From a bacterium (lineage in GTDB: Bacteria > Zhuqueibacterota > QNDG01 > JAFGCO01), in assembly GCA_016932575.1 (NCBI GenBank), contig JAFGCO010000046.1, positions 1 to 64,000 of the forward strand: a stretch of DNA of 64,000 nt, written 5' to 3'. A model generated the notes under the pieces. That model was not told the origin of the DNA. It searched no databases and was given only the letters and a program-made list of their open reading frames with translations. Shown in pieces: positions 1 to 8,659 of this stretch (the stretch's first letter is position 1; every line of letters begins with the position of its first letter). The translations under genes were made by a program, and so were the position numbers.

Positions 1-84
1 GAGAGGTGTCCGAGTGGCTGAAGGAGCACGCTTGGAAAGCGTGTGTAGTGAATGCTACCGCGGGTTCGAATCCCGCCCTCTCCG
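1..84 (+). tRNA. tRNA-Ser(GGA), 5' base cut by window edge
   Basis: This is a class II tRNA with a long variable arm (about 46-58). The anticodon loop TTGGAAA gives anticodon GGA, reading UCC/UCU. The T arm is GCGGG-TTCGAAT-CCCGC at 60-76. The 3' acceptor strand CCTCTCC (77-83) needs GGAGAGG on the 5' side, but the window opens at GAGAGG, so exactly one base lies outside. The discriminator is G84 and no CCA is encoded. Confidence 0.96.
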
Positions 85-203
85 CAAACTGGTTTTCAGC
101 AGTTGGTCGTCTTTAAAAAATAATCGTTTTTCATTGAAAGACAATGAAAGATTTCCTAACTTAATGATGGTCAACTGAAAGAGCTGTCATATGTGGGTTC
201 ACT

Positions 204-276
204 GGGGCAGTAGCTCAGCTGGGAGAGCGGTACGTTCGCAACGTACAGGTCGGCGGTTCGAGCCCGCTCTGCTCCA
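204..276 (+). tRNA. tRNA-Ala(CGC)
   Basis: A complete 73-nt cloverleaf. The acceptor GGGGCAG (204-210) pairs with CTGCTCC (269-275) and contains the G3:U70 wobble, the main alanine identity element. The anticodon stem GTACG/CGTAC closes loop TTCGCAA, giving anticodon CGC. The T loop is TTCGAGC, the discriminator is A276, and CCA is not encoded. It sits between tRNA-Ser and the SRP RNA, all on the same strand. Confidence 0.96.
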
Positions 277-281
277 CGATT

Positions 282-562
282 GAGGCTGTGCTAGACGGGG
301 AGCCAGCGGTGCCCTGTAACCTGCAAGCCGCTATAGCAGGGTTGAATTCCCAAATTGAGGTTATTTTCTCTCCGGAAACAAGCCCGGCAAGCGGCAATGA
401 TCGCGCGAGTCCTGCGCAATGAGCCACTGCCCAACCCCGTCAGGACCGGGAGGTAGCAGCGGTCAGCAGATTGACTCATGTGCCGCAGTGAATCTTGGCG
501 GGAGTCGGCTACCAGACTGTGGATTCGGAGTAGAAATAATCGAAGTTGGGTGCACAGCCTTT
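282..562 (+). ncRNA. ffs: Signal recognition particle RNA, large bacterial type with Alu domain
   Basis: The RNA scaffold of SRP, which partners with Ffh in co-translational membrane targeting. The ends pair: GGCTGTGC (284-291) with GCACAGCC (552-559). The 5' part (about 288-345) matches the Alu-domain core of Bacillus-type scRNA, with GTGCTAGACGGGG and a later AGCAGGG. The S-domain helix 8 is clear at 437-462: GTCAGGACC, a GGGA tetraloop (448-451; GNRA type, usual form GGAA) and AGCAGC. A T-rich run at 560-569 after the closing helix probably ends transcription. At about 280 nt this is the long form, not the 4.5S form usual in Gram-negatives. dnaX follows directly, the scr-dnaX-ybaB-recR order seen in Firmicutes. 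Confidence 0.93.
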
Positions 563-588
563 TTTATTTTAATCAACCAAGAAGATTT

Positions 589-2322
589 ATGGCTTACCTT
601 GTATTGGCAAGAAAATGGCGCCCTGATTCCTGGGAAAAACTAATTGCTCAGGATCATGTGACCTCTACCTTAAAAAATGCCATTCAATATCAGCGATTGG
701 CACATGCATACTTGTTTACAGGTCCCAGAGGTGTGGGAAAAACCAGTGCAGCGCGTATTCTGGCCAAAACCTTGAATTGTGAAAACGGACCAGTGGTAAC
801 ACCTTGCAACACTTGTTCCAATTGTCTAGAAATTGCGGAAGGACGAAGTGTCGATGTTTTTGAAATTGATGGTGCTTCGAATCGCGGTATTGATGAGGTA
901 CGCAATTTACGAGAAAATATCAGATATACACCTGCCAAAGGCAATTATCGAATCTATATAATCGATGAAGTCCATATGCTGACAACAGAGGCGTTTAATG
1001 CCCTTCTGAAAACTTTAGAAGAGCCACCCCAACATGTACTTTTTATTTTTGCCACAACAGAGCCTCATAAAGTCCCGGCAACCATTGTATCCCGATGTCA
1101 GCGTTTTGATTTTCGAAGGGTGAGTACCCAGCATATTATTTCGCATTTGAAAACGATTTGTCAAGATGAGAAAATTAAGATCGAAGAAAATGCACTTCTT
1201 CTGATAGCACGTAAAGCCGAGGGAAGCATAAGAGACAGTCTGTCTATTTTAGATCAGATGATATCATTCACAGGTGATCAGATTCAAGTTGAAGATGTTA
1301 TCAAAGCACTGGGTTTGATCGATGAAGAGTTGTTTTTTAAAGTAACTGAAGTGATAGCAGAGCGCAACTTGAGTCAATGTTTTCATCTGGTTGACAAGGT
1401 CTTTAAAAGCGGATATGATCTGCAAGAGTTTCTGCACGGATTAGGAGAACATTTACGTAATATTCTTATTGTGCGTTCTACAGGTGAATTGGATTTTATC
1501 GAAAAGACAGCCGATTTTAAAAAAAGATATCGGGAGGTTTCTCAAATATTTCAGGAAGAGGATATACTCAGGATGATTCGAATTATTACGGAGACATCTG
1601 CCGTCTTGAAATATTCTGAGAATTCGAGAATAGCTCTTGAGATGGCTATAGTGAAAATGGCCAAGCTGGATAAAACAGTAACCCTCGAAGATTTGATGGC
1701 TAAATTATCACAATTGCCGATGAATCCAGGTGATAGTGCATCATCCGTTGCGGATGATACTCCACCGACAGTACCCAGTTCGTCCGGACCTGAATCAGGA
1801 GAAAAAACTTCAGTTGGAACAGATACTTCCGTTCCCAAAAAAACATCGAATCGAGAAACCGATAGACCTGATGGTTCTGGATCAACCGGGAAAATGTCAT
1901 CCGTTCAGGATAAAGATATAAAATCGCATGAATCCGGTTGCTCGACCATTGATATAAAAACGATACAGCTTCATTGGGAAGATATTGTCGATCGTGTAAA
2001 AAGAAAAAAAATTACGGTGGGTTCATTTTTACAGGAAGGAATTCCTGTACGTATGGATGGAGATGTTTTGGAAATCGGTTTTGGCCTTTCAAATGGTTTC
2101 CACATTGATGCAATTTTAAGAGGCAAATCGCTTGTAATTCAGGCCCTCAAAGAAGTGCTTGAGATGAATTTGAAATTTCGATGTGTTAAAGGTGATTATA
2201 AAAGTGAAGAGACTGTTCAACCCACAACAACAGATAAGAAAGCACAACTTGAAGCGCTGAAAAAAGATAATGAAGTTGTGCGGAAGCTCATGGACGAATT
2301 TGATGTTGAAATCGCAGATTAG
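589..2322 (+). CDS. dnaX: DNA polymerase III subunit gamma/tau
   Basis: Clamp-loader ATPase of the replisome, 577 aa. The start at ATG 589 (MAYLVLARKWRP, the canonical DnaX N-terminus) is chosen; a longer in-frame start at 478 would lie inside the SRP RNA. Visible: Walker A GPRGVGKT at residues 45-52, zinc cysteines C64/C73/C76/C79, Walker B DEVH, and the sensor-1 region with SRC. A Ser/Thr/Pro-rich linker at about residues 380-450 leads to a tau-type C-terminal domain. A run of seven A at 1837-1843 (codon 417) sits in the linker; a -1 shift there meets a stop at 1863-1865, giving a gamma-sized protein of about 425 aa. Likely operon with ybaB and recR. Confidence 0.96.
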   Translation: MAYLVLARKWRPDSWEKLIAQDHVTSTLKNAIQYQRLAHAYLFTGPRGVGKTSAARILAKTLNCENGPVVTPCNTCSNCLEIAEGRSVDVFEIDGASNRGIDEVRNLRENIRYTPAKGNYRIYIIDEVHMLTTEAFNALLKTLEEPPQHVLFIFATTEPHKVPATIVSRCQRFDFRRVSTQHIISHLKTICQDEKIKIEENALLLIARKAEGSIRDSLSILDQMISFTGDQIQVEDVIKALGLIDEELFFKVTEVIAERNLSQCFHLVDKVFKSGYDLQEFLHGLGEHLRNILIVRSTGELDFIEKTADFKKRYREVSQIFQEEDILRMIRIITETSAVLKYSENSRIALEMAIVKMAKLDKTVTLEDLMAKLSQLPMNPGDSASSVADDTPPTVPSSSGPESGEKTSVGTDTSVPKKTSNRETDRPDGSGSTGKMSSVQDKDIKSHESGCSTIDIKTIQLHWEDIVDRVKRKKITVGSFLQEGIPVRMDGDVLEIGFGLSNGFHIDAILRGKSLVIQALKEVLEMNLKFRCVKGDYKSEETVQPTTTDKKAQLEALKKDNEVVRKLMDEFDVEIAD

Positions 2323-2340
2323 CATAAGGAGGCATCTGGT

Positions 2341-2682
2341 ATGAAGCCGAATATGGCTCAGTTGTTTGGACAAGTACAAAAGATGCAGGAAGAAGTTGAA
2401 AAAATACAAAAAGAACTTGAGAATATGACCGTTGAAGGATCAGCAGGCGGGGGTATTGTTACGGTAACTGCCACTGGGAAACGAAAGATTTTAAAAATTC
2501 AAATAGATTCTGAAGTGATCGATAAGGAAGATGTTGAAATGCTGGAGGATTTAATCGTAGCTGCTACAAACCAGGCGTTGGAAAAATCTCAGGAACTCGA
2601 ACAGGAAGAGATGAAAAAAGTGGCAGGTGGTATGTTAGGGAATCTTCCCAACGGAATGAAGATTCCGGGACTAAACTTGTAA
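2341..2682 (+). CDS. ybaB: YbaB/EbfC family nucleoid-associated protein
   Basis: Small dimeric DNA-binding protein of 113 aa, usual family length. It shows the N-terminal coiled coil (MAQLFGQVQKMQEEVEKIQK), the GSAGGGIVTVTATGK beta segment and a C-terminal helix followed by a Gly/Met-rich tail. A strong AAGGAGG lies just upstream of ATG 2341. It lies between dnaX and recR, a deeply conserved order linking it to recombinational repair and chromosome maintenance; its precise role is not settled in the family. Confidence 0.94.
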   Translation: MKPNMAQLFGQVQKMQEEVEKIQKELENMTVEGSAGGGIVTVTATGKRKILKIQIDSEVIDKEDVEMLEDLIVAATNQALEKSQELEQEEMKKVAGGMLGNLPNGMKIPGLNL

Positions 2683-2696
2683 ATGAAAATATTATA

Positions 2697-3308
2697 ATGA
2701 AATACGGTTCAAAAGTTTTAGAGTGTCTGATCGACGGGTTTTCTCATCTGCCGGGCATCGGGGAAAAATCAGCACAACGGATAGCATTATATCTCCTGGA
2801 ATCCGGACAGCAAGATGTTAATGTTTTAATCTCGGCTTTAACGGATCTGCAAAATAAGATCAAACGTTGTTCAATATGTTTTAATTTTACTGAAGAGGAT
2901 CCGTGCAGTTTTTGCAGAGATGAACGCCGCGATCGAAAAACCATTTGTGTTGTTGAAGAGCCCAAGGATGTTCTTGCCATTGAACACAGTGGCGGATATT
3001 ACGGATTGTATCATGTACTGGGAGGGGTTCTTTCTCCGTTAGATGGCATAGGTGAAACTGATTTGCATATTCAGTCGCTGATGGATCGAATTGATAATTC
3101 GATACAGGAAATTATCTTAGCCATGAATCCTACAATGGAAGGTGAGATGACGGCTTCACGTCTGGGTGAAATATTACAATCGAAAGGGGTTCGAGTTACA
3201 CGGATTGCCCGAGGTATTCCTTTTGGCGGATCTTTGGAATTTAATGATATGGTAACAGTGGCCAAAGCGCTGGAAGGACGAATGGAGATAAAATCAACGG
3301 ATTCCTGA
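2697..3308 (+). CDS. recR: Recombination mediator protein RecR
   Basis: 203 aa, standard length. It acts with RecO/RecF to load RecA on gapped DNA. Visible in order: helix-hairpin-helix LPGIGEKSAQRIALYLL (residues 18-34), four-Cys zinc finger C58-x2-C61-x8-C70-x2-C73, a Toprim domain (VVEEPKDVLAIE followed by a Gly-rich stretch) and the C-terminal ARGIPFGGSLEFND Walker-B-like segment. Third gene of the dnaX-ybaB-recR unit, 14 bp after ybaB. Confidence 0.96.
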   Translation: MKYGSKVLECLIDGFSHLPGIGEKSAQRIALYLLESGQQDVNVLISALTDLQNKIKRCSICFNFTEEDPCSFCRDERRDRKTICVVEEPKDVLAIEHSGGYYGLYHVLGGVLSPLDGIGETDLHIQSLMDRIDNSIQEIILAMNPTMEGEMTASRLGEILQSKGVRVTRIARGIPFGGSLEFNDMVTVAKALEGRMEIKSTDS

Positions 3309-3366
3309 AATGTATTATATTCAATAATTATTCAACTTGTGTTCAATCAGTCCTTATTGTGAAAAG

Positions 3367-3987
3367 ATGATGAATTTACCAACCCAGTTGACATTATTGC
3401 GCATTTTACTCACACCTGTTGTTGTGAGTTTACTTTTTCTGGAGACTCTGGGATTTAAAATTGGTTCCCTTATGGTATTTATCGTTGCATCACTGACAGA
3501 TTGGTATGATGGATATTTTGCACGAAAGAGCGGCATAATTACTATGTGGGGGCAATTTCTGGATCCGCTTGCAGATAAAATTCTCGTTTCTTCTGCATTG
3601 ATATGCTTCAGCATCCTTGGATATGTTCAAGAATGGATCGTATTGATTATTATTGTTCGAGATTTGATTATCACTGCAATTCGATCTTACGCAATTATTC
3701 AGAATCAACCTTTTCACACAAATTTCTTGGCAAAAACAAAGACTTCAGTTCAAATAATCGCAATCTATTTTATTTTTATTTATTATCTTTTTACTTGGCA
3801 AATGGATCTCACTCAGGCAGAAGGATTGGTGGGATGGATTCATCATGCACATGTGATTTCCGGTATCATGTATGTGATTATGGTCATTACGCTCTTATCT
3901 GGGATTATCTATCTTATTGAAAATAGAGAATTGATCCGCAAGGGCTTCACCAATTTATTTCGTATTTTTGTTCCTACTGATATATGA
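3367..3987 (+). CDS. pgsA: CDP-diacylglycerol--glycerol-3-phosphate 3-phosphatidyltransferase
   Basis: Makes phosphatidylglycerophosphate from CDP-diacylglycerol and glycerol-3-phosphate in the inner membrane. The CDP-alcohol phosphatidyltransferase signature DG-x2-AR-x8-G-x3-D-x3-D is complete (from YDGYFAR to FLDPLAD). About 206 aa with several membrane helices. The start is set at ATG 3367 (MMNLPTQLTLLR) or ATG 3370; an in-frame TTG at 3337 adds ten residues unlike the family and is rejected. The next enzyme of the pathway, PgpA, is encoded 181 bp downstream, so the two steps are neighbours. Confidence 0.93.
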   Translation: MMNLPTQLTLLRILLTPVVVSLLFLETLGFKIGSLMVFIVASLTDWYDGYFARKSGIITMWGQFLDPLADKILVSSALICFSILGYVQEWIVLIIIVRDLIITAIRSYAIIQNQPFHTNFLAKTKTSVQIIAIYFIFIYYLFTWQMDLTQAEGLVGWIHHAHVISGIMYVIMVITLLSGIIYLIENRELIRKGFTNLFRIFVPTDI

Positions 3988-4168
3988 TCCAATAAAACCA
4001 TTATTTAAATTATTTTTTATGATGACTGCCAAGACTTAAAGGCAATATGCCGAATTAAACGATAAAATGATGTATTCAATCCCTTTGATTTTGATTGAAA
4101 TCTGTCTCAATTTTACTAATGATCGGCGCGCAGCGCTGTAAAAATGCCAACTGATAAAGGACGATAAT

Positions 4169-4627
4169 ATGTTGCGACGATTAATTTATATTGTAGCTAC
4201 CGGGTTATACAGCGGATACTCGCCATTAGCACCTGGAACGGCCGGGAGTGCTTTGGGATTACTCATTTTTATGCTTATACCGGGTTTCAGGAATTGGATT
4301 CTGCTTTCAGCCTGTATTATTTTCTTTTTAATCGGTGTCTGGTCTGCTACTCAGGTGGAAAAAATGGAAAACAAGAAAGACGCTTCCATAATTGTGATTG
4401 ATGAAATTGTGGGCATGTGGATTGCCCTTTTATTTATACCTGTTTCTATGAATTGGATTTGGTGGATGGGTGCGTTTGTATTATTTAGAATTTATGATGT
4501 CATCAAACCCTTTCCCGCAGGCAAATCACAAGAGTTGCCGTCCGGCTGGGGTGTGATGGTTGATGATGTATGGGCCGGATTTTATGCAAATGTAACTTTG
4601 GAGATAGTCTATCTATTTTTCGGATAA
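4169..4627 (+). CDS. pgpA: Phosphatidylglycerophosphatase A
   Basis: Removes the phosphate from phosphatidylglycerophosphate to give phosphatidylglycerol. 152 aa, family size, with the signature segments SPLAPGTAGSALG near the N-terminus and IVIDEIVGMWIALL mid-protein, and a conserved C-terminal half with FRIYDVIKPFP and VMVDDVWAG. Four hydrophobic segments. AAAGGACG lies upstream of ATG 4169. The stop is 5 bp before cinA, so pgpA-cinA-thpR-recA looks like one transcription unit. The 181 bp before it (3988-4168) shows no gene. Confidence 0.94.
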   Translation: MLRRLIYIVATGLYSGYSPLAPGTAGSALGLLIFMLIPGFRNWILLSACIIFFLIGVWSATQVEKMENKKDASIIVIDEIVGMWIALLFIPVSMNWIWWMGAFVLFRIYDVIKPFPAGKSQELPSGWGVMVDDVWAGFYANVTLEIVYLFFG

Positions 4628-4632
4628 GATGA

Positions 4633-5874
4633 ATGATTGCAGAAATTATTTCCATTGGTGACGAACTGCTCAATGGAATTACAGTTAATACAAATGCTTC
4701 ATTTATCGGTCAGCAGTTGACCTGCGCAGGTATTGAAGTCAGTTGGATTGAAACCGTGGGTGATGATGTCGATCGCCTGCGTGACACATTAATGCATGCT
4801 TCAAAGCGCGTAAATATAATTATCATAACAGGGGGATTGGGCCCTACCCATGATGATATAACAAAAAAAGTCGTTGCTGATTTTTTCAAACAGCCGCTTG
4901 TATTTCAGCCTGTCATTTATCAAAGATTAGAAGCTTTTTTTAAATCACGCGGCCGAACGATGTCTCCGTTAAATCGTTCACAGGCGGAAATACCTCGTGG
5001 GGCGGAGATACTGGAAAACCGGTTAGGTACTGCACCGGGTTTTTATTTGCTAAAAAACCGAGTTCATATATTTGTGCTGCCAGGTGTACCTGGAGAGATG
5101 CAAAGGATGATGCAAACGTCAGTTTTACCAAAACTCAAGCATATCGGTTTACCCGGTATTCATTTTCTCAAGACTCTGCATACTATCGGTATTTCAGAAT
5201 CTTCTTTAAATGAAGCATTTATCACTTTTAAAGACATGTTTCCTGGTGTTCGGCTGGCATCGTTGCCAAATGCCCAGGGTGTGTCCCTTCGTCTTTCAAT
5301 GAATGCTTCCGAAAAATCCGGCGGGAAACCTATTTTTAAAAGGGCAGTGGAATTCACGCGAGAGGCTGCAGGTCAATATTTGTATGGTGAAGATGAAGAT
5401 ACAATTGAATCTGTTGTTGGCAACCTGCTTTTAAAACATAATTATTCAATCGCAGTGGCAGAATCCTGTACGGGTGGATTGATCGGTCATCGACTGACCA
5501 ACATATCCGGCAGTTCTCAGTATTTTCAATGCGGTGTGGTGACTTACAGCGACTGGGTTAAAATTGATTTGCTGAAAGTACCCGAATCAGTCATTCGAAA
5601 GTACGGGGCAGTCAGCAAAAAGACAGCCATAGCCATGGCGAAGGGCGTGATTCATTTGAGTGGAGCGGATGCAGGATTATCTGTCACCGGGATTGCCGGT
5701 CCAACCGGAGGATCAAAAGGCAAACCGGTAGGCCTGGTATATATCGGCTACATAGACAAATATCATCATACTGTTGAAAAATTTATTTTTTCACAAGATC
5801 GGATATTGAATAAAATGCGCTTTTCAGGCTATGCACTCGATTTGGTGCGTCGTATGCTGCAGGATAGTACTTGA
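4633..5874 (+). CDS. cinA: CinA family protein (competence/damage-inducible; NMN deamidase type)
   Basis: 413 aa, full-length two-domain form. The N-terminal MoaB/MoCF-like domain shows ISIGDELLNG and ITGGLGPTHDDITKK; the C-terminal CinA domain (about 260-413) shows AESCTGGLIGHRLT and VTGIAGPTGG. In characterised members the C-terminal domain deamidates NMN for NAD recycling and the N-terminal one acts as ADP-ribose pyrophosphatase. Its placement immediately upstream of thpR and recA is the classic cinA-recA arrangement. Confidence 0.95.
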   Translation: MIAEIISIGDELLNGITVNTNASFIGQQLTCAGIEVSWIETVGDDVDRLRDTLMHASKRVNIIIITGGLGPTHDDITKKVVADFFKQPLVFQPVIYQRLEAFFKSRGRTMSPLNRSQAEIPRGAEILENRLGTAPGFYLLKNRVHIFVLPGVPGEMQRMMQTSVLPKLKHIGLPGIHFLKTLHTIGISESSLNEAFITFKDMFPGVRLASLPNAQGVSLRLSMNASEKSGGKPIFKRAVEFTREAAGQYLYGEDEDTIESVVGNLLLKHNYSIAVAESCTGGLIGHRLTNISGSSQYFQCGVVTYSDWVKIDLLKVPESVIRKYGAVSKKTAIAMAKGVIHLSGADAGLSVTGIAGPTGGSKGKPVGLVYIGYIDKYHHTVEKFIFSQDRILNKMRFSGYALDLVRRMLQDST

Positions 5875-5904
5875 TTTTTTCTTGAAAAATTTTATACTGT
5901 AATT

Positions 5905-6468
5905 ATGGCCGTTACCATCCGATCGTTTATTGCGGTTCAATTAACTGATACGATTCGAGAGCAAATTTCAGTGTTTCAGTCCGGTTTGAAAGGACTGTGT
6001 GCTGATGTGAAATGGGTTCGCCCGGTAAGTATGCACATAACATTGAAATTTCTGGGCAATATCACATCGGATCAGATTGAAAAGATTACGCATGTCATGC
6101 GTGATATAGCGGAACCTGAGGAACCTTTTAAAGTAGCCATTCGGGGAGTAGGGGCTTTTCCCAATGCAAAACGTCCCCGTGTCCTGTGGCTTGGTATTCA
6201 TACAGAGGGCGAGGCACTCGAGAATATGGCTATTGGATTAAACAAGGCACTGGAGTATATGAATATTGAACGTGAAAAACATTCTTTTAAGCCCCATTTG
6301 ACATTGGGCCGTGTTAAATCAAATAAAAATATTGAAGCGGTTATTTTTAAAATGTATTCTAATGGATTTGAAAGTGAATCCTTCCGGGTGCATCATATTC
6401 ATTTATTGCAAAGCAGACTCAAATCATCAGGGGCTGAGTATCAGATATTAAAATCCATTCAACTGTAA
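5905..6468 (+). CDS. thpR: RNA 2',3'-cyclic phosphodiesterase (LigT/2H family)
   Basis: 187 aa, family size. The two catalytic HxTx motifs of the 2H phosphoesterase fold are present: H44-I-T46 (HITLKFLGN) and H131-L-T133 (HLTLGRVK). Family members hydrolyse 2',3'-cyclic phosphate ends of RNA and can join tRNA halves in vitro. It lies between cinA and recA, as in many bacteria; the functional link is unknown. Confidence 0.93.
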   Translation: MAVTIRSFIAVQLTDTIREQISVFQSGLKGLCADVKWVRPVSMHITLKFLGNITSDQIEKITHVMRDIAEPEEPFKVAIRGVGAFPNAKRPRVLWLGIHTEGEALENMAIGLNKALEYMNIEREKHSFKPHLTLGRVKSNKNIEAVIFKMYSNGFESESFRVHHIHLLQSRLKSSGAEYQILKSIQL

Positions 6469-6479
6469 AGGATGATAAC

Positions 6480-7583
6480 ATGCCAGACGTAAAAAATAAT
6501 GAAAAGATGAAAGCCTTGGATTTAGCGATTTCTCAGATTGATCGCCAATTCGGAAAAGGTTCGGTTATGCGGTTAGGTCAATCCAGGGCCGTTGAAGCAA
6601 TCCAGGCCATTTCTACCACATCACTTAAGCTGGATATTGCATTGGGTGTCGGCGGAATACCGCGTGGACGGGTGGTTGAAATATTTGGTCCGGAATCTTC
6701 CGGAAAAACCACATTGGCTTTACACGTAATCGCCAAAGCACAAAAACAGGGAGGGATGGCAGCGTTTATTGATGCGGAACATGCACTGGATGCAATTTAT
6801 GCCAAAGCATTGGGAGTGAATACTGATGACTTGCTAATTTCACAGCCCGATACCGGCGAGCAGGCTTTGGAGATAACAGAGACATTGGTCAGGAGCGGTG
6901 CTCTTGATGTGATTGTCATTGACTCAGTCGCTGCATTGGTTCCCAGGGCGGAGATTGAAGGTGAGATGGGTGATGCCCAGATGGGACTACAGGCACGTTT
7001 AATGTCTCAAGCATTGCGAAAATTAAGCGGCGCCATCAGTAAATCCAGAACAAGTGTGATATTTATCAATCAGATCCGTGAGAAAATCGGTGTCATGTTT
7101 GGAAATCCGGAGACCACAACCGGGGGGCGCGCATTAAAATTTTATGCTTCTGTACGCATCGATATCAGGAGAATCGGCGCGATCAAGGAAGGCACGGAGG
7201 TCGTGGGCAATCGCACCAAAGCCAAAGTCGTTAAGAACAAGGTCGCTCCTCCTTTTAAGGATGCCGAATTTGATATTATGTACGGAAAGGGGATTTCACA
7301 CACAGGTGATGTCATCGATCTTGGTGTTGAATTGGGGATGATTGAGAAAAGTGGCGCCTGGTATTCGTACGGAGATGAACGAATAGGGCAGGGACGAGAG
7401 AATGTTAAAATTTTTCTGGAAAAAGAAGAAAACCTGGATATTTATCAAAAAATAGAACGGCAGATTAAAGAAAAAATGGGATTGATCAAATCTGCTGAAG
7501 AGCCGGAAAAACAAAAAGCGGAGCCGGTTGAAAACAGCACATCTTCAATGTCCGAAATGAAGAATGCTGTCAGCGACAAATAG
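6480..7583 (+). CDS. recA: Recombinase RecA
   Basis: 367 aa. The ATP-dependent strand-exchange protein and SOS co-protease. Walker [10 protein letters not shown] lies at residues 70-78; the DNA-binding loop region [18 protein letters not shown] and loop 2 [16 protein letters not shown] are intact. The C-terminus has the usual charged tail. AAGGATG lies 5' of ATG 6480, 11 bp after thpR. No LexA-type palindrome was recognised upstream; the gene is internal to the operon. A hairpin at 7652 probably ends the unit before recX. Confidence 0.98.
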   Translation: MPDVKNNEKMKALDLAISQIDRQFGKGSVMRLGQSRAVEAIQAISTTSLKLDIALGVGGIPRGRVVEIFGPESSGKTTLALHVIAKAQKQGGMAAFIDAEHALDAIYAKALGVNTDDLLISQPDTGEQALEITETLVRSGALDVIVIDSVAALVPRAEIEGEMGDAQMGLQARLMSQALRKLSGAISKSRTSVIFINQIREKIGVMFGNPETTTGGRALKFYASVRIDIRRIGAIKEGTEVVGNRTKAKVVKNKVAPPFKDAEFDIMYGKGISHTGDVIDLGVELGMIEKSGAWYSYGDERIGQGRENVKIFLEKEENLDIYQKIERQIKEKMGLIKSAEEPEKQKAEPVENSTSSMSEMKNAVSDK

Positions 7584-7651
7584 CCAGCAGTGAAAAATCA
7601 GGCAGGGTATTGTTAGTCATCATAGAAATCAAGTTGATAAAATACATAGGG

Positions 7652-7687
7652 AACCCTGTTGAGAGTTGTCAACTCCAGCAGGGTTTT
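7652..7687 (+). terminator. Hairpin terminator after recA
   Basis: AACCCTGTTGAGAGTTG pairs with CAACTCCAGCAGGGTT (one bulged base, one G-U pair), a long GC-rich stem, followed by TTTT at 7684-7687. It lies between recA and recX, so recX may be expressed partly by read-through, as known in other bacteria. Confidence 0.75.
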
Positions 7688-7714
7688 GTATAAAGCATAT
7701 CATCACTCTATATT

Positions 7715-8377
7715 ATGTTCGGAATAATGACGACGTTTCACATCACTTCTATCGAACCTCAGAAAAAATATCCCCATCGACGGAATATTTATCTAGATAA
7801 TGCATTTGCGTTCGGATTAGACGAAGAGGTCGTGTTAAAGCATCATCTTCATGTGGGGGACACTCTTTCGGAAGCAACCATTCAACATGTTTTAATGGAA
7901 GAAGAGGCGGTCCGTGCTAAAAAAAAAGCATTGTCTCTTTTGTCTTACAGAGCGAGAAGTGTTGAAGAAATTCGAGACCGGCTCAATCAGAAGGGGTATG
8001 ATGATAGAATAGTGAATTCTATTGTGGAAGATTTTCTCCGTGTTGGTTTGTTAAACGATGAATCCTTCGCTTCTGCTTATATCCAAACCCGTATGATACA
8101 AAGGCCCGCAAGTAAGCGACTTCTTATTCAAGAACTCAAAAAAAAAGGTGTTAAAGAATCGATGGCTGCCAGAGTCGTTACAGAGGGATATGGTGAAAAA
8201 TCCGAAATTGAGGTGGCAAAATCGTTAATCGAATTACGATTCAAACGGTTTCGGCGGGGTGACCGACTGAAGAATAAAAAAAAGATTTCGGATTTTTTAA
8301 TTCGAAGAGGATTTGACTGGGACATCATCAATGAACTACTGCGATGGAAGGAAGAGTCGGATAGTGAAATAACATGA
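7715..8377 (+). CDS. recX: Regulatory protein RecX
   Basis: 220 aa. RecX binds RecA filaments and restrains them. The three tandem three-helix RecX repeats are recognisable (ALSLLSYRARSVEEIRDRLNQKGYDD, then LNDESFASAYIQTR, then KKISDFLIRRGFDWDIINELL). An N-terminal extension of about 60 residues precedes them, common in the family. The start is uncertain: ATG 7715 and ATG 7727 are both possible and neither has a clear ribosome site. It follows recA across a probable terminator. The 282 bp after it (8378-8659) shows no gene. Confidence 0.9.
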   Translation: MFGIMTTFHITSIEPQKKYPHRRNIYLDNAFAFGLDEEVVLKHHLHVGDTLSEATIQHVLMEEEAVRAKKKALSLLSYRARSVEEIRDRLNQKGYDDRIVNSIVEDFLRVGLLNDESFASAYIQTRMIQRPASKRLLIQELKKKGVKESMAARVVTEGYGEKSEIEVAKSLIELRFKRFRRGDRLKNKKKISDFLIRRGFDWDIINELLRWKEESDSEIT

Positions 8378-8659
8378 TTGAAGAGGTTTTGTGTCAGAAG
8401 GCTGTTCATTCATAAAATGAGTATCATCATAAAGTTAGACTGCGGATTAAGAAAATGGGAATAAACCTGAAAGAACCTTTTTATTCGGCCCATATTTGGC
8501 TCAAGGATATTCATTTTATCCATGAGTTGAAGATCGATAAATAGAAATATGAGTTCATATCCAGCCGGATACAAGAGCATTGCAATTTATTCCAAAAGTC
8601 TTTATATTTATTGACTTGTAAAAATAGTATAGATGAAAGAAAGTGAGAAATAATTATTT

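Noticed and set aside
478-588. In-frame extension of dnaX upstream of 589
   Set aside because: It falls inside the SRP RNA and its residues are unlike any DnaX; MAYLVLARKWRP at 589 is the family start.
8611-8634. TTGACT followed by TATAGA upstream of alaS as a promoter
   Set aside because: The spacing between the two elements is about 11 bp, too short for a sigma-70 promoter.
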